Source of the DNA: Nodosilinea sp. WJT8-NPBG4
Lineage (GTDB): Bacteria > Cyanobacteriota > Cyanobacteriia > Phormidesmidales > Phormidesmidaceae
Assembly: GCA_019359285.1 (NCBI GenBank)
Contig: JAHHHQ010000047.1
Location: 88,903-152,902 of the forward strand
Length of the DNA stretch: 64,000 nucleotides
Direction of reading: 5' to 3'
The position numbers and the translations under genes are program-made. This document shows positions 35,840 to 44,211 of the stretch, one piece after another (position 1 is the stretch's first letter; every line of letters begins with the position of its first letter). Under the pieces are notes generated by a model that was not told the origin of the DNA, made no database searches, and saw only the letters and a list, made by a program, of their open reading frames with translations.

Positions 35840-36265
35840 GGGTGTACCTCATCAAGGGAGCGGTGCGATCGCAGCCGAAGCGCGATCGCAATCAATCGTT
35901 TAAGTAAATGATCTTAGCGTTTTAGCCCAGGGCTGAATCTGCGCCCTAGCCTGGCAAGGCCATAGACAGGGCTACAGTAGCAAAGAAGTTGTCAAAAAGC
36001 TCAGAAACAATACGGATTGCTAACCGTTACCGATGGAAACTTAAGAGAGTTGCCCAGTTAAGGCTACAGCAGCGGCAGCGTAGGCTGCCTTGGCGGTAGA
36101 GAACTGCCTTATAAGGTAGCTTTTTGACAGGTTTGTAAAGCCTTAAGCGAATTGCGTTAACCGCTTAAATATTTGCCCTGGCAATGCACATTAAAGGGTG
36201 AATGTTACGCTAGGCTTACAGGCTAAGTCATGCGCAGAGTTGCTGTTGCGCCGGGTGGCTAGTTT
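35840..36265. other. Intergenic region with a long inverted repeat
   Basis: 426 bases between divergent genes. A twelve-base perfect inverted repeat (TGTCAAAAAGCT at 35990-36001 and its complement at 36118-36129) encloses 116 bases that contain a second hairpin, GGCAGC-GTAG-GCTGCC. Either a short mobile-element remnant or a structured RNA; see findings. Confidence 0.5.
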
Positions 36266-37369
36266 ATGTTGAGAGGGAGATCGGTGGGTGTTATGGGTTC
36301 TGCAGAGCAAGACGCTTCTAATAAGAGCGACATTAACGCTAAAGATAGTCACGACAAGGGGACGGCACCCGCTGCGGATCGGCCATCGCTAATGTCGCCT
36401 CCCCAGCGCCCGGTGCGTCCGGTGCGCCCCGCCGTCACTCCAGACACCTCCGTGGCTGTCAAACCATTGGCCAAGGCGGTTGACCATGCTGTAGTGATAC
36501 CTAAGGCAACCGTAGCAGAGAAGGCCCCAGAGCCCGCTGCTGCTGAGCTAGATCCTGCGGCTTATCGCTATCAGCCCATTGCTCCCCCCAGCGAACCGAT
36601 GCAATACCGGGCCATTGGCCTAGTACGGGGCACCTACGAACCGAGCGAAGCTGACCAGCTCAACCGAGGCAACTTGACCACTGACGATGGCCACGTCATC
36701 GATTCGGTGCTGCTCGGGCGCATTACTAGTTTAGTAAAGAAGCACATTGATTTGACGGTGTCCCACCTATGGGTGGTCTATCCTCGCACCCGGCGCGAGC
36801 TTGATAATGACGATCAAGACCTGCACCTGCAGATCGTTGGGGTTTGGGAGCCAGAAACCCTAGGCCTGCCTGGAGAATCGCCCTCCAGTGAGGACGATGA
36901 TGAAGCCGACACAGCCGCCTCTGAAAAACCCGATCTGGCTGATCTACCGCCGGTTGACGACAACTTTTTCTCGATTCGCGGCGAAGTGGTGAAGTACACG
37001 CCCGAAGATAAATGTATTGCCGTCAAGATTTTGCAGGGGGCCAAGCGCACTCCTGGCACGTCTAAACCATTCAAACTGCTACTCCACGGCACTATTGAGG
37101 GCCGTACTGTAGGCTATTTTTGGGACTTTAAAGTCAAGCGTGATGCCAAGGTGCTGGTGCTCAGTGAAGCCTCGGTGGTAGGTATCGTGCCGCCTAAGAA
37201 GCGGGCTAAGGGCAGTGGCGGTGGCCCGCCTCGTCGAGGCCGACCCGGTGCCGGTCGCAGCGGGCCCGGCGGTAGCCGTCCGCCCATGCCTAGCCGCCGC
37301 CCCACGGGCGTCAAGGGCAGCGATCGCCCCAAAAAACGGGACGAAAATCTTGAAAGTAGTGCTGAATAG
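36266..37369 (+). CDS. Conserved cyanobacterial hypothetical protein with basic GR-rich tail
   Basis: 367 residues. The first 90 are Pro/Ala-rich and disordered; residues 105-310 hold a folded core (YRAIGLVRGTYEPSEADQ, then LWVVYPRTRR and VKRDAKVLVLSEASVVG) interrupted by an acidic loop SSEDDDEADTA. The last 50 are strongly basic (KRAKGSGGGPPRRGRPGAG), resembling RNA-binding RGG-like tails. I do not know the function; a nucleic-acid-associated role is an inference from the tail. ATG 36293 is a possible alternative start behind GGTGGGTG. Confidence 0.75.
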   Translation: MLRGRSVGVMGSAEQDASNKSDINAKDSHDKGTAPAADRPSLMSPPQRPVRPVRPAVTPDTSVAVKPLAKAVDHAVVIPKATVAEKAPEPAAAELDPAAYRYQPIAPPSEPMQYRAIGLVRGTYEPSEADQLNRGNLTTDDGHVIDSVLLGRITSLVKKHIDLTVSHLWVVYPRTRRELDNDDQDLHLQIVGVWEPETLGLPGESPSSEDDDEADTAASEKPDLADLPPVDDNFFSIRGEVVKYTPEDKCIAVKILQGAKRTPGTSKPFKLLLHGTIEGRTVGYFWDFKVKRDAKVLVLSEASVVGIVPPKKRAKGSGGGPPRRGRPGAGRSGPGGSRPPMPSRRPTGVKGSDRPKKRDENLESSAE

Positions 37370-37375
37370 ATCTAA

Positions 37376-38557
37376 CTAGCTGCTCACATCCTGGGGCAAA
37401 AAGGCACGGTCCTGGGGCAGAGTTGCGACCGGGGACGTGAGTTCAAACTTTCCAGCTTCAATCCAGGTCTTGAGCTCGTTGGCTACCTGGCGGGCCATGT
37501 AAATGCTGGATAGCGGTGCCGTGCGCACCGGTTGGCCTTCGATGGTAATGCTGCCCGACTTAAGCTGGGCATAGCTGACCAACCCAAAGGTGGGCCGCAC
37601 CCGTCGGGGAATTGAAAAGTCCATCACCGGGGCGACAATGTCGGCGTCCTGAATAGCACAGTGGGCCGCCACCTGCTCGTTGAGGATGGGAATCGGTACC
37701 CCGACCCCGAGCATCAGCGAAGGGCCATAGCCTTTGAAATAGCAGCCCCGCACCCAGTAGGGCTGCATCTGTTTGGCGTCGCCGATCAGGGCCATGGTGG
37801 CGGCGGGGCCGATGGGGGTGCGGTTGGGCAGCCGTCGCTGTAGCGGAAAGTGCTGGGTGCCCTCCCAAGCCAGATAGCCGATGCCGCCGCCGAAAAAGAT
37901 GCGAGTGCCGATGCCAATGGCCTCCAGGTCTGGATCATTCAGCAATGGCGATAGCGCCCCTGAGTTGGCGTACACCGCGTTGCCGAGGCGGGGCTGAAGT
38001 GGACCCAGGTAGGTAGAGAGGGTGCGATCGCCTCCGTTCACCCCCACAATAAAATTTTGGTAGAGCCCTCTGGGGCTGAACAGGTAGAACTGGTTGATGC
38101 TGTCGCGGGTAATAGTGGTTTCGAGGGAGGTGCGGGGGTAGCAGTCGGTGCCGTGGCCTGTAGCCTGAAGCGGTACGCTGCGCCCGGCGATTAGATCGGC
38201 AATCACATGGCCACCGCCATGCTCCCGCACGGTTTCGGTATCGCCCAGGTCGGCCCCTCGCCCAGCCACAGCCGGCTGGCTGGCTCCCAGGCAAACATCC
38301 ACCGCCCCAAAGCCTGCGTAGGCGGGCACCCCATCCAGGTAGCACTCCAGCAGCTTGATGGGCGGGTCGGTGTGGCCCAGGTTGAGCATGGCGCCCGATG
38401 ACTCCATCGGCTCAAAGGTGCCAGCGACCACCACATCCACCGCTTTAGCAGCGGCGGCAATGCCCTGCTCCTTAGCCTGCACCTTGAAGGCTTCAGCGGT
38501 TCGCACCACCACCTGCCCGGCGCGAATTTTAGCGTTGATGCTGTCGATGGTGCGCAT
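37376..38557 (-). CDS. DUF39 family protein, likely homocysteine biosynthesis
   Basis: 393-residue protein of the DUF39/HcyBio family, in archaea linked to conversion of aspartate semialdehyde to homocysteine with sulfide. Conserved parts include RTIDSINAKIRAGQVVV, SSGAMLNLGHTDPP with the CYLDGVPAYAGFGAVDVCLG Cys region, and HGGGHVIADLIAG. The archaeal partner carries a NIL/ferredoxin domain, not seen here. It follows a small membrane protein gene by eight bases and ends the prmA block. ATG 38557 is chosen over TTG 38563. Confidence 0.87.
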   Translation of the reverse strand: MRTIDSINAKIRAGQVVVRTAEAFKVQAKEQGIAAAAKAVDVVVAGTFEPMESSGAMLNLGHTDPPIKLLECYLDGVPAYAGFGAVDVCLGASQPAVAGRGADLGDTETVREHGGGHVIADLIAGRSVPLQATGHGTDCYPRTSLETTITRDSINQFYLFSPRGLYQNFIVGVNGGDRTLSTYLGPLQPRLGNAVYANSGALSPLLNDPDLEAIGIGTRIFFGGGIGYLAWEGTQHFPLQRRLPNRTPIGPAATMALIGDAKQMQPYWVRGCYFKGYGPSLMLGVGVPIPILNEQVAAHCAIQDADIVAPVMDFSIPRRVRPTFGLVSYAQLKSGSITIEGQPVRTAPLSSIYMARQVANELKTWIEAGKFELTSPVATLPQDRAFLPQDVSS

Positions 38558-38565
38558 GGGCAAGC

Positions 38566-38775
38566 CTAGGAGTTAGAGCTGCGCCGCAGCCAGAAAAGGC
38601 TGCCCATCAGCGCTGAGGGAGCCAATAGCAGCGCTACGACTAGGCCTAGGGTGGGCTCGTTTTGAGCCACTTGAGACCCCGCCAGCATCATAGGCAAGCC
38701 GTACTTAATCAAGGCGCTCAGGGCTGCCGAGAGCCCGATCACTTTAGCCACAAAGCCGAAATCAGAACGATCCAT
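38566..38775 (-). CDS. Small membrane protein, 69 aa
   Basis: Two hydrophobic segments (VAKVIGLSAALSALIKYGLP and LGLVVALLLAPSALMGSLFW) with short charged ends. The family is unknown to me. Its ATG overlaps the prmA stop codon region by 14 bases and its stop is eight bases before the DUF39 gene, so the three are almost certainly translated from one message. Confidence 0.7.
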   Translation of the reverse strand: MDRSDFGFVAKVIGLSAALSALIKYGLPMMLAGSQVAQNEPTLGLVVALLLAPSALMGSLFWLRRSSNS

Positions 38776-39682
38776 GGGTTTCGGCGGGCGATCGCCGCAC
38801 GTTGAGACAGCACCATTCCTGACGCCGCCAGAGGGTAGCCACGACCCAGCCGTGCTGCTCTAAGGTGTCGGCCACTAATTTGGACTGATCGAGCAAAATG
38901 CCGCTGAGAATGCCCCAGCCATCGGGGGTAACAATGGTATGCATCTGGGGGATGAGGTCCATAATCACCTCCGCCAAAATATTGCAAACAATGCCGTCCA
39001 CCGGGGCATCGATGGCTTGGGCAATAGTGTCCAGGCTGCCATGCAGCAGCGGTAGCTGCTCCTCCGTCAGCCTGTTTAGGGTGCGGTTGCCGACGGCCGA
39101 ATGGATTGCTAAGTCGTCGGTGTCAGCGGCGTAGGCCCGCCTGGCTCCCAATAGCAGCGCCCCAATCGAGAGAATCCCAGACCCGCAGCCAATATCGGCA
39201 ATGGTAACGTCGGTTTTTTCGTAGGTCAGCCGCATTTCGAGTGACTCTAGGCAGAGCTGGGTGGTGGGGTGGTTGCCGGTGCCAAAGGCCACACCGGGGT
39301 CGATGCGCAGCACCAACCGCTGGTTGTCAGCCGGAGGCTCTAGCCAGGCGGGGGTGATCAAGAAGCGATCGCCAATGGGTTCTGGCTTCCAGTGCTCCTT
39401 CCAGCTCTTAGACCAGTCTTCCTCGTCAATTAGCTGCCAGCTGATGCGAGGCAGCACCAGATCGTTACAGAGAGCGTCTTGCTTGATCAACAGGGCCATG
39501 GCCGATAAATCGAGCAATTCAAGCCGATGCTGAGGAAAATAGGCCTGCACTACACAGGCCGAGCCCCGCTGCTGGGTTGAGGTGCCCTGGCTGCCAAAGC
39601 TGTCAAACCGCCAGAAGACCGTGTCTTCCAGGGATGGATCGCACAGTACCTTTACTTCCCACCAGGTGTTAACCACGGCCAT
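38762..39682 (-). CDS. prmA: Ribosomal protein L11 methyltransferase
   Basis: Trimethylates lysines and the N-terminus of ribosomal protein L11 using SAM. 306 residues from ATG 39682 (MAVVNTWWEVKVLCDP); the open frame reaches 39769 but this start gives the usual PrmA beginning. Signatures: RIDPGVAFGTGNHPTTQLCL, the SAM motif VTIADIGCGSGILSIGALLL, and DGIVCNILAEVIMDL. Same-strand neighbours upstream (serA) and downstream suggest an operon. Confidence 0.95.
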   Translation of the reverse strand: MAVVNTWWEVKVLCDPSLEDTVFWRFDSFGSQGTSTQQRGSACVVQAYFPQHRLELLDLSAMALLIKQDALCNDLVLPRISWQLIDEEDWSKSWKEHWKPEPIGDRFLITPAWLEPPADNQRLVLRIDPGVAFGTGNHPTTQLCLESLEMRLTYEKTDVTIADIGCGSGILSIGALLLGARRAYAADTDDLAIHSAVGNRTLNRLTEEQLPLLHGSLDTIAQAIDAPVDGIVCNILAEVIMDLIPQMHTIVTPDGWGILSGILLDQSKLVADTLEQHGWVVATLWRRQEWCCLNVRRSPAETHGSF

Positions 39683-39744
39683 TCTAGGGGCTGCCTCGCA
39701 ACTATCAAACTTTGAGCTCATGCTCTGCGCTTCTAACTGTGATT

Positions 39745-39816
39745 CTGTAGGGTGGGCACTGCCCACCACCTACCTTCTGCAAAGGCCAAGCGCTGTTGGT
39801 CTTTGCTACCCTACAG
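39745..39816. repeat. 72-bp repeat-like element between serA and prmA
   Basis: CTGTAGGGT at 39745-39753 is the perfect complement of ACCCTACAG at 39808-39816. Just inside the left end is a hairpin GGTGGGC-ACT-GCCCACC. A related core, TAGGGTGGGTATTGCCCACC, recurs at 41598-41617, so this looks like an interspersed non-coding repeat of the kind common in cyanobacterial intergenic regions. Confidence 0.6.
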
Positions 39817-39828
39817 AGTTTCTAACGC

Positions 39829-41409
39829 CTACAGGTTTACCGTGTAGGCATCGCGAATGCCCGGCACCTTGAGAATCTCATCCAGAATGCCCTCGGGCAG
39901 AGGATCATCAAGGCTGAGAGCCATGACCGCGTCGCCGCGCACAATTTTGCGGCCTACCTGCATACTGGCAATGTTGACGTTAAAGCTACCCAACAGCGAG
40001 CCAATTTTGCCAATAATGCCTGGCATATCGCGGTGCAGGGTAAACAGCATGTGCTGAGTCGGCGGCACGTTAATGGGGAACTCGTCAATGTCGGTGACGC
40101 GAATTTCGCTGCCCCCCAGCAGCACGCCAGTGACGGAGTGCTCGCCCAGGCTGCCCTTAGCCGACAGGTTTAGCGAGCCTGTGTAGTCGCGAATGTCGGC
40201 ATCGCGAGTTTCAATCACGTGAATGCCGCGCTCCTTCGCTTCGATGGAGGCGTTGACGTAGTTGACTCGCTCCTGCAGCGCGTGGGACAGCAACCCCTTG
40301 AGCGCCGCCACCATAATCGGCTGGGTATCGCCCCCGGCAATGTCGCCCTGAAGGCGTACCGTCAGTTCTTGAACCCGGCCCCCAGCCAGTTGCCCCACCA
40401 GATTGCCCAGGGTTTCAGCCAGTTGCAGATAGGGGCGCAGCTTTTGCATCACCTCGGGACGCAGGCCGGGAATATTCACCGCCGATCGCGCCGGTAGCCC
40501 TAGCAGCACATCGCGAATTTGCTCGGCCACGTCGATAGCCACATTCACCTGGGCTTCTTCGGTGGAGGCTCCCAGGTGGGGGGTGAGAATCACCGCCTTG
40601 TCTAGCTCCCGCAGTTCCGAGTCGCCCAGAGGTTCAGATTCGTAGACATCTAGGGCAGCACCGCCGATGGTGCCTTCTCGCAGGGCTTTGGCCAGAGCAG
40701 CTTCGTCGATGATGCCGCCCCGGGCACAGTTGATGATGCGCACCGTTGGCTTCATCGTAGCCAGGGCTTTCTCATCGACCAAGTGGGTGGTCTCGGGGGT
40801 CTTAGGCAGGTGCAGGGTGATGTAGTCGGCTTCACGGAATAGCAGGTCTAGCTCCACCAATCGGCAGCCAAGCTGTTCGGCGCGCTCCGCCGAAATAAAC
40901 GGGTCGTAGGCCAGCAGCTTCATGCCCATGGCCCGCGCTACGGTGGCCACGTGGGAGCCAATTTTGCCCAGGCCCACCACCCCGAGAGTTTTCTTATAGA
41001 TCTCAACCCCGGTGAAGTCTTTGCGCTTCCATTCACCCAATTTCACGGAGCGATCGGCGCTGGGAATGTATCGCGACATCGACATCATCATGGCCAGGGC
41101 GTGCTCGGCAGCCGCAATGGTGTTGCCCTCAGGGGAGTTGACTACCACAATGCCCCGCCGGGTGGCCTCGGGCACATCGACGTTATCGACCCCAACCCCA
41201 GCCCGACCAATGATTTTTAGGTTCTGACCCGCGTCGATGACGGCCTTGGTCACCTTGGTACCAGAGCGAATCATCAGCGCGTCGTAGTCGCCAATGGCAG
41301 CTACCAGTTCCTCAGGGGAAAGGCTGGTGTTGACATCCACCTGAGCAACTTGGGAAAGAATATCGAGGCCCGCCTGGTCAACGGGGTCGGAAACTAGAAC
41401 CTTGGGCAT
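39829..41409 (-). CDS. serA: D-3-phosphoglycerate dehydrogenase
   Basis: First enzyme of the phosphorylated serine pathway, oxidising 3-phosphoglycerate with NAD. 526 residues: an N-terminal D-isomer-specific dehydrogenase domain with LGVVGLGKIGSHVATVARAM, catalytic Arg in NCARGGIIDEAAL and His in VILTPHLGAST; then an intervening domain and a C-terminal ACT domain (HMLFTLHRDMPGIIGKIGSL) for serine feedback. The start MPKVLVSDPVDQAGLDIL is standard. prmA follows on the same strand after 146 bases. Confidence 0.96.
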   Translation of the reverse strand: MPKVLVSDPVDQAGLDILSQVAQVDVNTSLSPEELVAAIGDYDALMIRSGTKVTKAVIDAGQNLKIIGRAGVGVDNVDVPEATRRGIVVVNSPEGNTIAAAEHALAMMMSMSRYIPSADRSVKLGEWKRKDFTGVEIYKKTLGVVGLGKIGSHVATVARAMGMKLLAYDPFISAERAEQLGCRLVELDLLFREADYITLHLPKTPETTHLVDEKALATMKPTVRIINCARGGIIDEAALAKALREGTIGGAALDVYESEPLGDSELRELDKAVILTPHLGASTEEAQVNVAIDVAEQIRDVLLGLPARSAVNIPGLRPEVMQKLRPYLQLAETLGNLVGQLAGGRVQELTVRLQGDIAGGDTQPIMVAALKGLLSHALQERVNYVNASIEAKERGIHVIETRDADIRDYTGSLNLSAKGSLGEHSVTGVLLGGSEIRVTDIDEFPINVPPTQHMLFTLHRDMPGIIGKIGSLLGSFNVNIASMQVGRKIVRGDAVMALSLDDPLPEGILDEILKVPGIRDAYTVNL

Positions 41410-41730
41410 GGGTCAGCCATAAAAATGTCACAGGGATCTACTTTACTGCAAAGGCGGAGCGGGGCATTAGTGTGGGGAGTACTTTTGGAGGTGGGTGGGT
41501 GGATGGGTGGGCGGGTGGATGGGTGAGGAGATGGGGATGTAGGGTGAATCCGCAGAGCGATGCACCATTTTAAGGAGATTAATCTTGCAGGCCCTGGGTA
41601 GGGTGGGTATTGCCCACCTGCTCTAATCAGCGCCATGCAGCGTGGATTGTAGCCAAGCAATGTATCCTTTCAAGGCAGCTGTATCTGCGATTTATGAGCA
41701 ACGTTAAAGACGAAATCTGCGATACAAGCA
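41410..41730. other. Intergenic region with G-rich tract and repeat core
   Basis: 321 bases between serA and hemW. On the plus strand 41491-41530 is a tandem GGGTGG-rich tract with six GGG runs, a candidate G-quadruplex, about 80 bases upstream of the serA start. A copy of the TAGGGTGGG/CCCACC repeat core lies at 41598-41617. No gene is supported. Confidence 0.55.
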
Positions 41731-42942
41731 TTAGATTTCTTGCAAGTCTTCGATCGTACGAAAGCAGTCAGAGAGCACGACGTTAGAGAACAGAAACCCT
41801 TCGGGATCGCTGAGGCGTAGGCGCTGAAGGGTAGCCCAGGTGTCGCCTTCTAGCATGACCCAGCCTTGAGCAACGTGGGGATTGAGGGCAGCGTGAAGGG
41901 TGGCCCAGGTGGTGGGGTCGCAGAGCGATCGCACTTCATCTCCACTGATCCCCTCCTTGAGTCGCAGACCCAACATCAGTCGATCCAACAGTTGCTCCAG
42001 GGTTGGTGTCGGAGGTTCGCTGTGAATTCCTCTAGCCGCCTGAAATTCTTTTACCCACTCGCCGTAGGTTGCCAAGGTGCGGGGACGGCTGACCCGCTGA
42101 AGCTGAGTGTAGCTGGTTGCCCCGAGGCCAAAGCCGTAGTAGGGCTGATTGCGCCAGTAGGTCAAATTATGCTGACATTGGTGCTCTGGTTGGGCGTAGT
42201 TAGAGACTTCGTAGTGGTCATAGCCTTGGGCGCTGAGAAACGCTTGGGCAAGCCGATACATTGCCGCCGTTTGCTCATCCGTCGGCAGAGGCTTGTCGCC
42301 TGGCTGGTAGCGTTTGGCAAATACCGTCTGAGGTTCCACCGTGAGGTCATAGATCGAGAGGTGATGGGGGTGGAGAGCTACTGCCTTAGACAAGCCAGTT
42401 TCCCAGTCAGTTAGGGTCTGGTGCGGCAGGCCGGATATCAAATCTAGGCTCCAGTTGGGCATGGCGACCTGATGCAGCCAATCAACGGCGCGGTAGACAT
42501 CGACGACGTGGTGGTAGCGGCCACAGCTCTCTAGCGTTGCGTCATCCAGCGCTTGCACGCCGAGACTGATGCGGGTGATGCCTGCGGCCAGGTAGCCCTG
42601 GAGATGCTCCAGATCGAAGGTGCCAGGGTCCATTTCCATGGAGATTTCGGCGGTGGGGGTAACGCCGAAATGTTGGTCAATTTGGGCGAGGATTTGTTCG
42701 AGCTGGGGAACGGAGAGTAGGGAAGGGGTACCGCCGCCGAAAAAAACAGTTTGTAAGGGTTGCTCGTTGAGCTTTGGGGTCGCTGCAATCTCTTCGCACA
42801 GACGGTCTATGTAGCTTTCGACGGTGCCGGAGGTTTCACCCCGCTGCTGGTTGCCCAGCACTGAGATGGGGAAGTCGCAGTAGAAGCAGCGACGCCGACA
42901 AAAGGGAATGTGAACGTAGGCAGAGGCCGGGTTGGCAATCAT
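41731..42942 (-). CDS. hemW: Radical SAM heme chaperone HemW
   Basis: 403 residues. The radical SAM cluster motif CxxxCxxC is Cys15, Cys19 and Cys22 in FCRRRCFYCDFPI. Also VFFGGGTPSLL, ISMEMDPGTFDLEHL and SLGVQALDDATLESCGRYHH. HemW resembles oxygen-independent coproporphyrinogen oxidase (HemN), but the four-residue spacing and length fit the chaperone that inserts heme into respiratory proteins; the true HemN would carry a longer N-terminus. The gene is often annotated as HemN-like. Confidence 0.92.
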   Translation of the reverse strand: MIANPASAYVHIPFCRRRCFYCDFPISVLGNQQRGETSGTVESYIDRLCEEIAATPKLNEQPLQTVFFGGGTPSLLSVPQLEQILAQIDQHFGVTPTAEISMEMDPGTFDLEHLQGYLAAGITRISLGVQALDDATLESCGRYHHVVDVYRAVDWLHQVAMPNWSLDLISGLPHQTLTDWETGLSKAVALHPHHLSIYDLTVEPQTVFAKRYQPGDKPLPTDEQTAAMYRLAQAFLSAQGYDHYEVSNYAQPEHQCQHNLTYWRNQPYYGFGLGATSYTQLQRVSRPRTLATYGEWVKEFQAARGIHSEPPTPTLEQLLDRLMLGLRLKEGISGDEVRSLCDPTTWATLHAALNPHVAQGWVMLEGDTWATLQRLRLSDPEGFLFSNVVLSDCFRTIEDLQEI

Positions 42943-42984
42943 GGGGATGGCTATCCCTGGGAAAAGTTGAGCAAGGGATGCCGC

Positions 42985-43758
42985 TTAAATCACGCTAACA
43001 CTATCCCCCACCTTGAGCGTGTGGCCGCCCTGGTGAACGATGTTGGTGTTGACCGCCAGCTTATAAAAGTGATTGAACCGCGATGAGGGAGCCCAGCCAG
43101 GCAAGGTGGCGGCCCGCTGCTGGGAGAAGGTTTTTTGAAAATGGTCGGTGGTCATTCCGGTTAGGGTGTCGCGAGTGGGGACAATGCAGCGCTGGCAGGG
43201 GTTGATGCCTTCTAACACCACGTTGCCGATCGCAAAGCGTACTGGGGCTGAGTCGGGGCCAAAGAGCTGGTCTTCCCAAAAGGCAGGGACGCCGTCGATT
43301 TCTAAGTTGGTGCGAAAGCGGCGGCGGGTTTCTTCGAGAGTGAGATTGTGCCAGGCGGCAACAGCGGCTAGCGTGGCGGTGCTGACGACGGTTGGCCCCG
43401 CGGCGGCAGTATCGTCTGGAAAGCCCAGGTCGCGATTTTCTTGCAGGGTGACGGGCTGCTGAAAGTAGTCGCCCAGCCAGGCTTCGAGCTGCGATCGCTG
43501 CTCCCGCATTTGAAACGTGGCCAAGGCGTAATTCCCCTCGATCGCCAGAGTAATTACCTCGCCCTCGGCAAAGGTGGCGCGCAGGCGGTGAATAGCGGCG
43601 TTGCGCTTGCCGTTGATCAGGCGGTTTTGGGCATCGAAGAGGGCGTAGGTGCGATCGCCATCCAGTGCCCCACTAGCCAACACCGTAGCCTGAGACACCG
43701 AGACGCCATCTAACGATTTGACTGGAAAACAATCGATGCGGGCGAGATGATAGGTCAT
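42985..43758 (-). CDS. MOSC domain protein with N-terminal beta-barrel domain
   Basis: 257 residues. The N-terminal MOSC_N domain reads IDCFPVKSLDGVSVSQATVL and LDGDRTYALFD; the C-terminal MOSC domain has the conserved Cys in NPCQRCIVPTRDTLTG and ends LKVGDSVSVI. MOSC proteins carry sulfur from cysteine in molybdenum-cofactor or related sulfur transfer, or reduce N-hydroxylated compounds (YcbX, mARC). The substrate is not known. It lies 42 bases upstream of hemW on the same strand. ATG 43758 is preferred to the TTG-open frame. Confidence 0.88.
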   Translation of the reverse strand: MTYHLARIDCFPVKSLDGVSVSQATVLASGALDGDRTYALFDAQNRLINGKRNAAIHRLRATFAEGEVITLAIEGNYALATFQMREQRSQLEAWLGDYFQQPVTLQENRDLGFPDDTAAAGPTVVSTATLAAVAAWHNLTLEETRRRFRTNLEIDGVPAFWEDQLFGPDSAPVRFAIGNVVLEGINPCQRCIVPTRDTLTGMTTDHFQKTFSQQRAATLPGWAPSSRFNHFYKLAVNTNIVHQGGHTLKVGDSVSVI

Positions 43759-43883
43759 GGCTGAAGGTTGGTAGGCGGTTGAATTGAGCAATGCGGCCTA
43801 CAAAAAAACCGGAACCCTGAGCTAGCCTAGATACACGGCTACGGCCCAGAATTCCGGTTTGACGATTGCTCTAGAAGAGTTCT

Positions 43884-44087
43884 CTAGAAGCCCTGGCGAG
43901 AGACAAATTTCTCGATATCGGCCTGGGTTTGGTGCAGCAGGTGGTGGCGGCTATCGCCAGTATTGCTGAGGGAGGGCACCAGGTTGCGGGCCTGGAGCGT
44001 CATGTGAAGCTGGAGATGGGCGACGTATTCGGAAAAGTCTTCGCGGGTTTCGGTCAGGGCTGGAGCAACGTTTTCTGACAGGGCCAC
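43884..44087 (-). CDS. Small hypothetical protein, 67 aa
   Basis: From GTG 44087, preceded by AGAGG eight bases upstream, the product reads ALSENVAPALTETREDFSEY and is soluble and helical (VAHLQLHMTLQARNLVPSL). A longer frame opens at 44213 inside the mutS start, but those residues look non-coding. Divergent from mutS, 124 bases between starts. The function is unknown. Confidence 0.6.
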   Translation of the reverse strand: MALSENVAPALTETREDFSEYVAHLQLHMTLQARNLVPSLSNTGDSRHHLLHQTQADIEKFVSRQGF

Positions 44088-44211
44088 GGGAACAACCTCT
44101 CTTCTATTAAACATTGATGAAATATGCAACGATATCGAAACTAACATAGGCTCTATGCCCCTCACAGGCCGTGCAACGAAGCTTAACGGTGCGTAACATC
44201 TGACACAATCC

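Noticed and set aside
41394..41660. 88-codon minus-strand frame in the serA upstream region
   Set aside because: It translates the GGGTGG tandem into a Pro/His/Ser repeat; a by-product of the repeat, not a gene.
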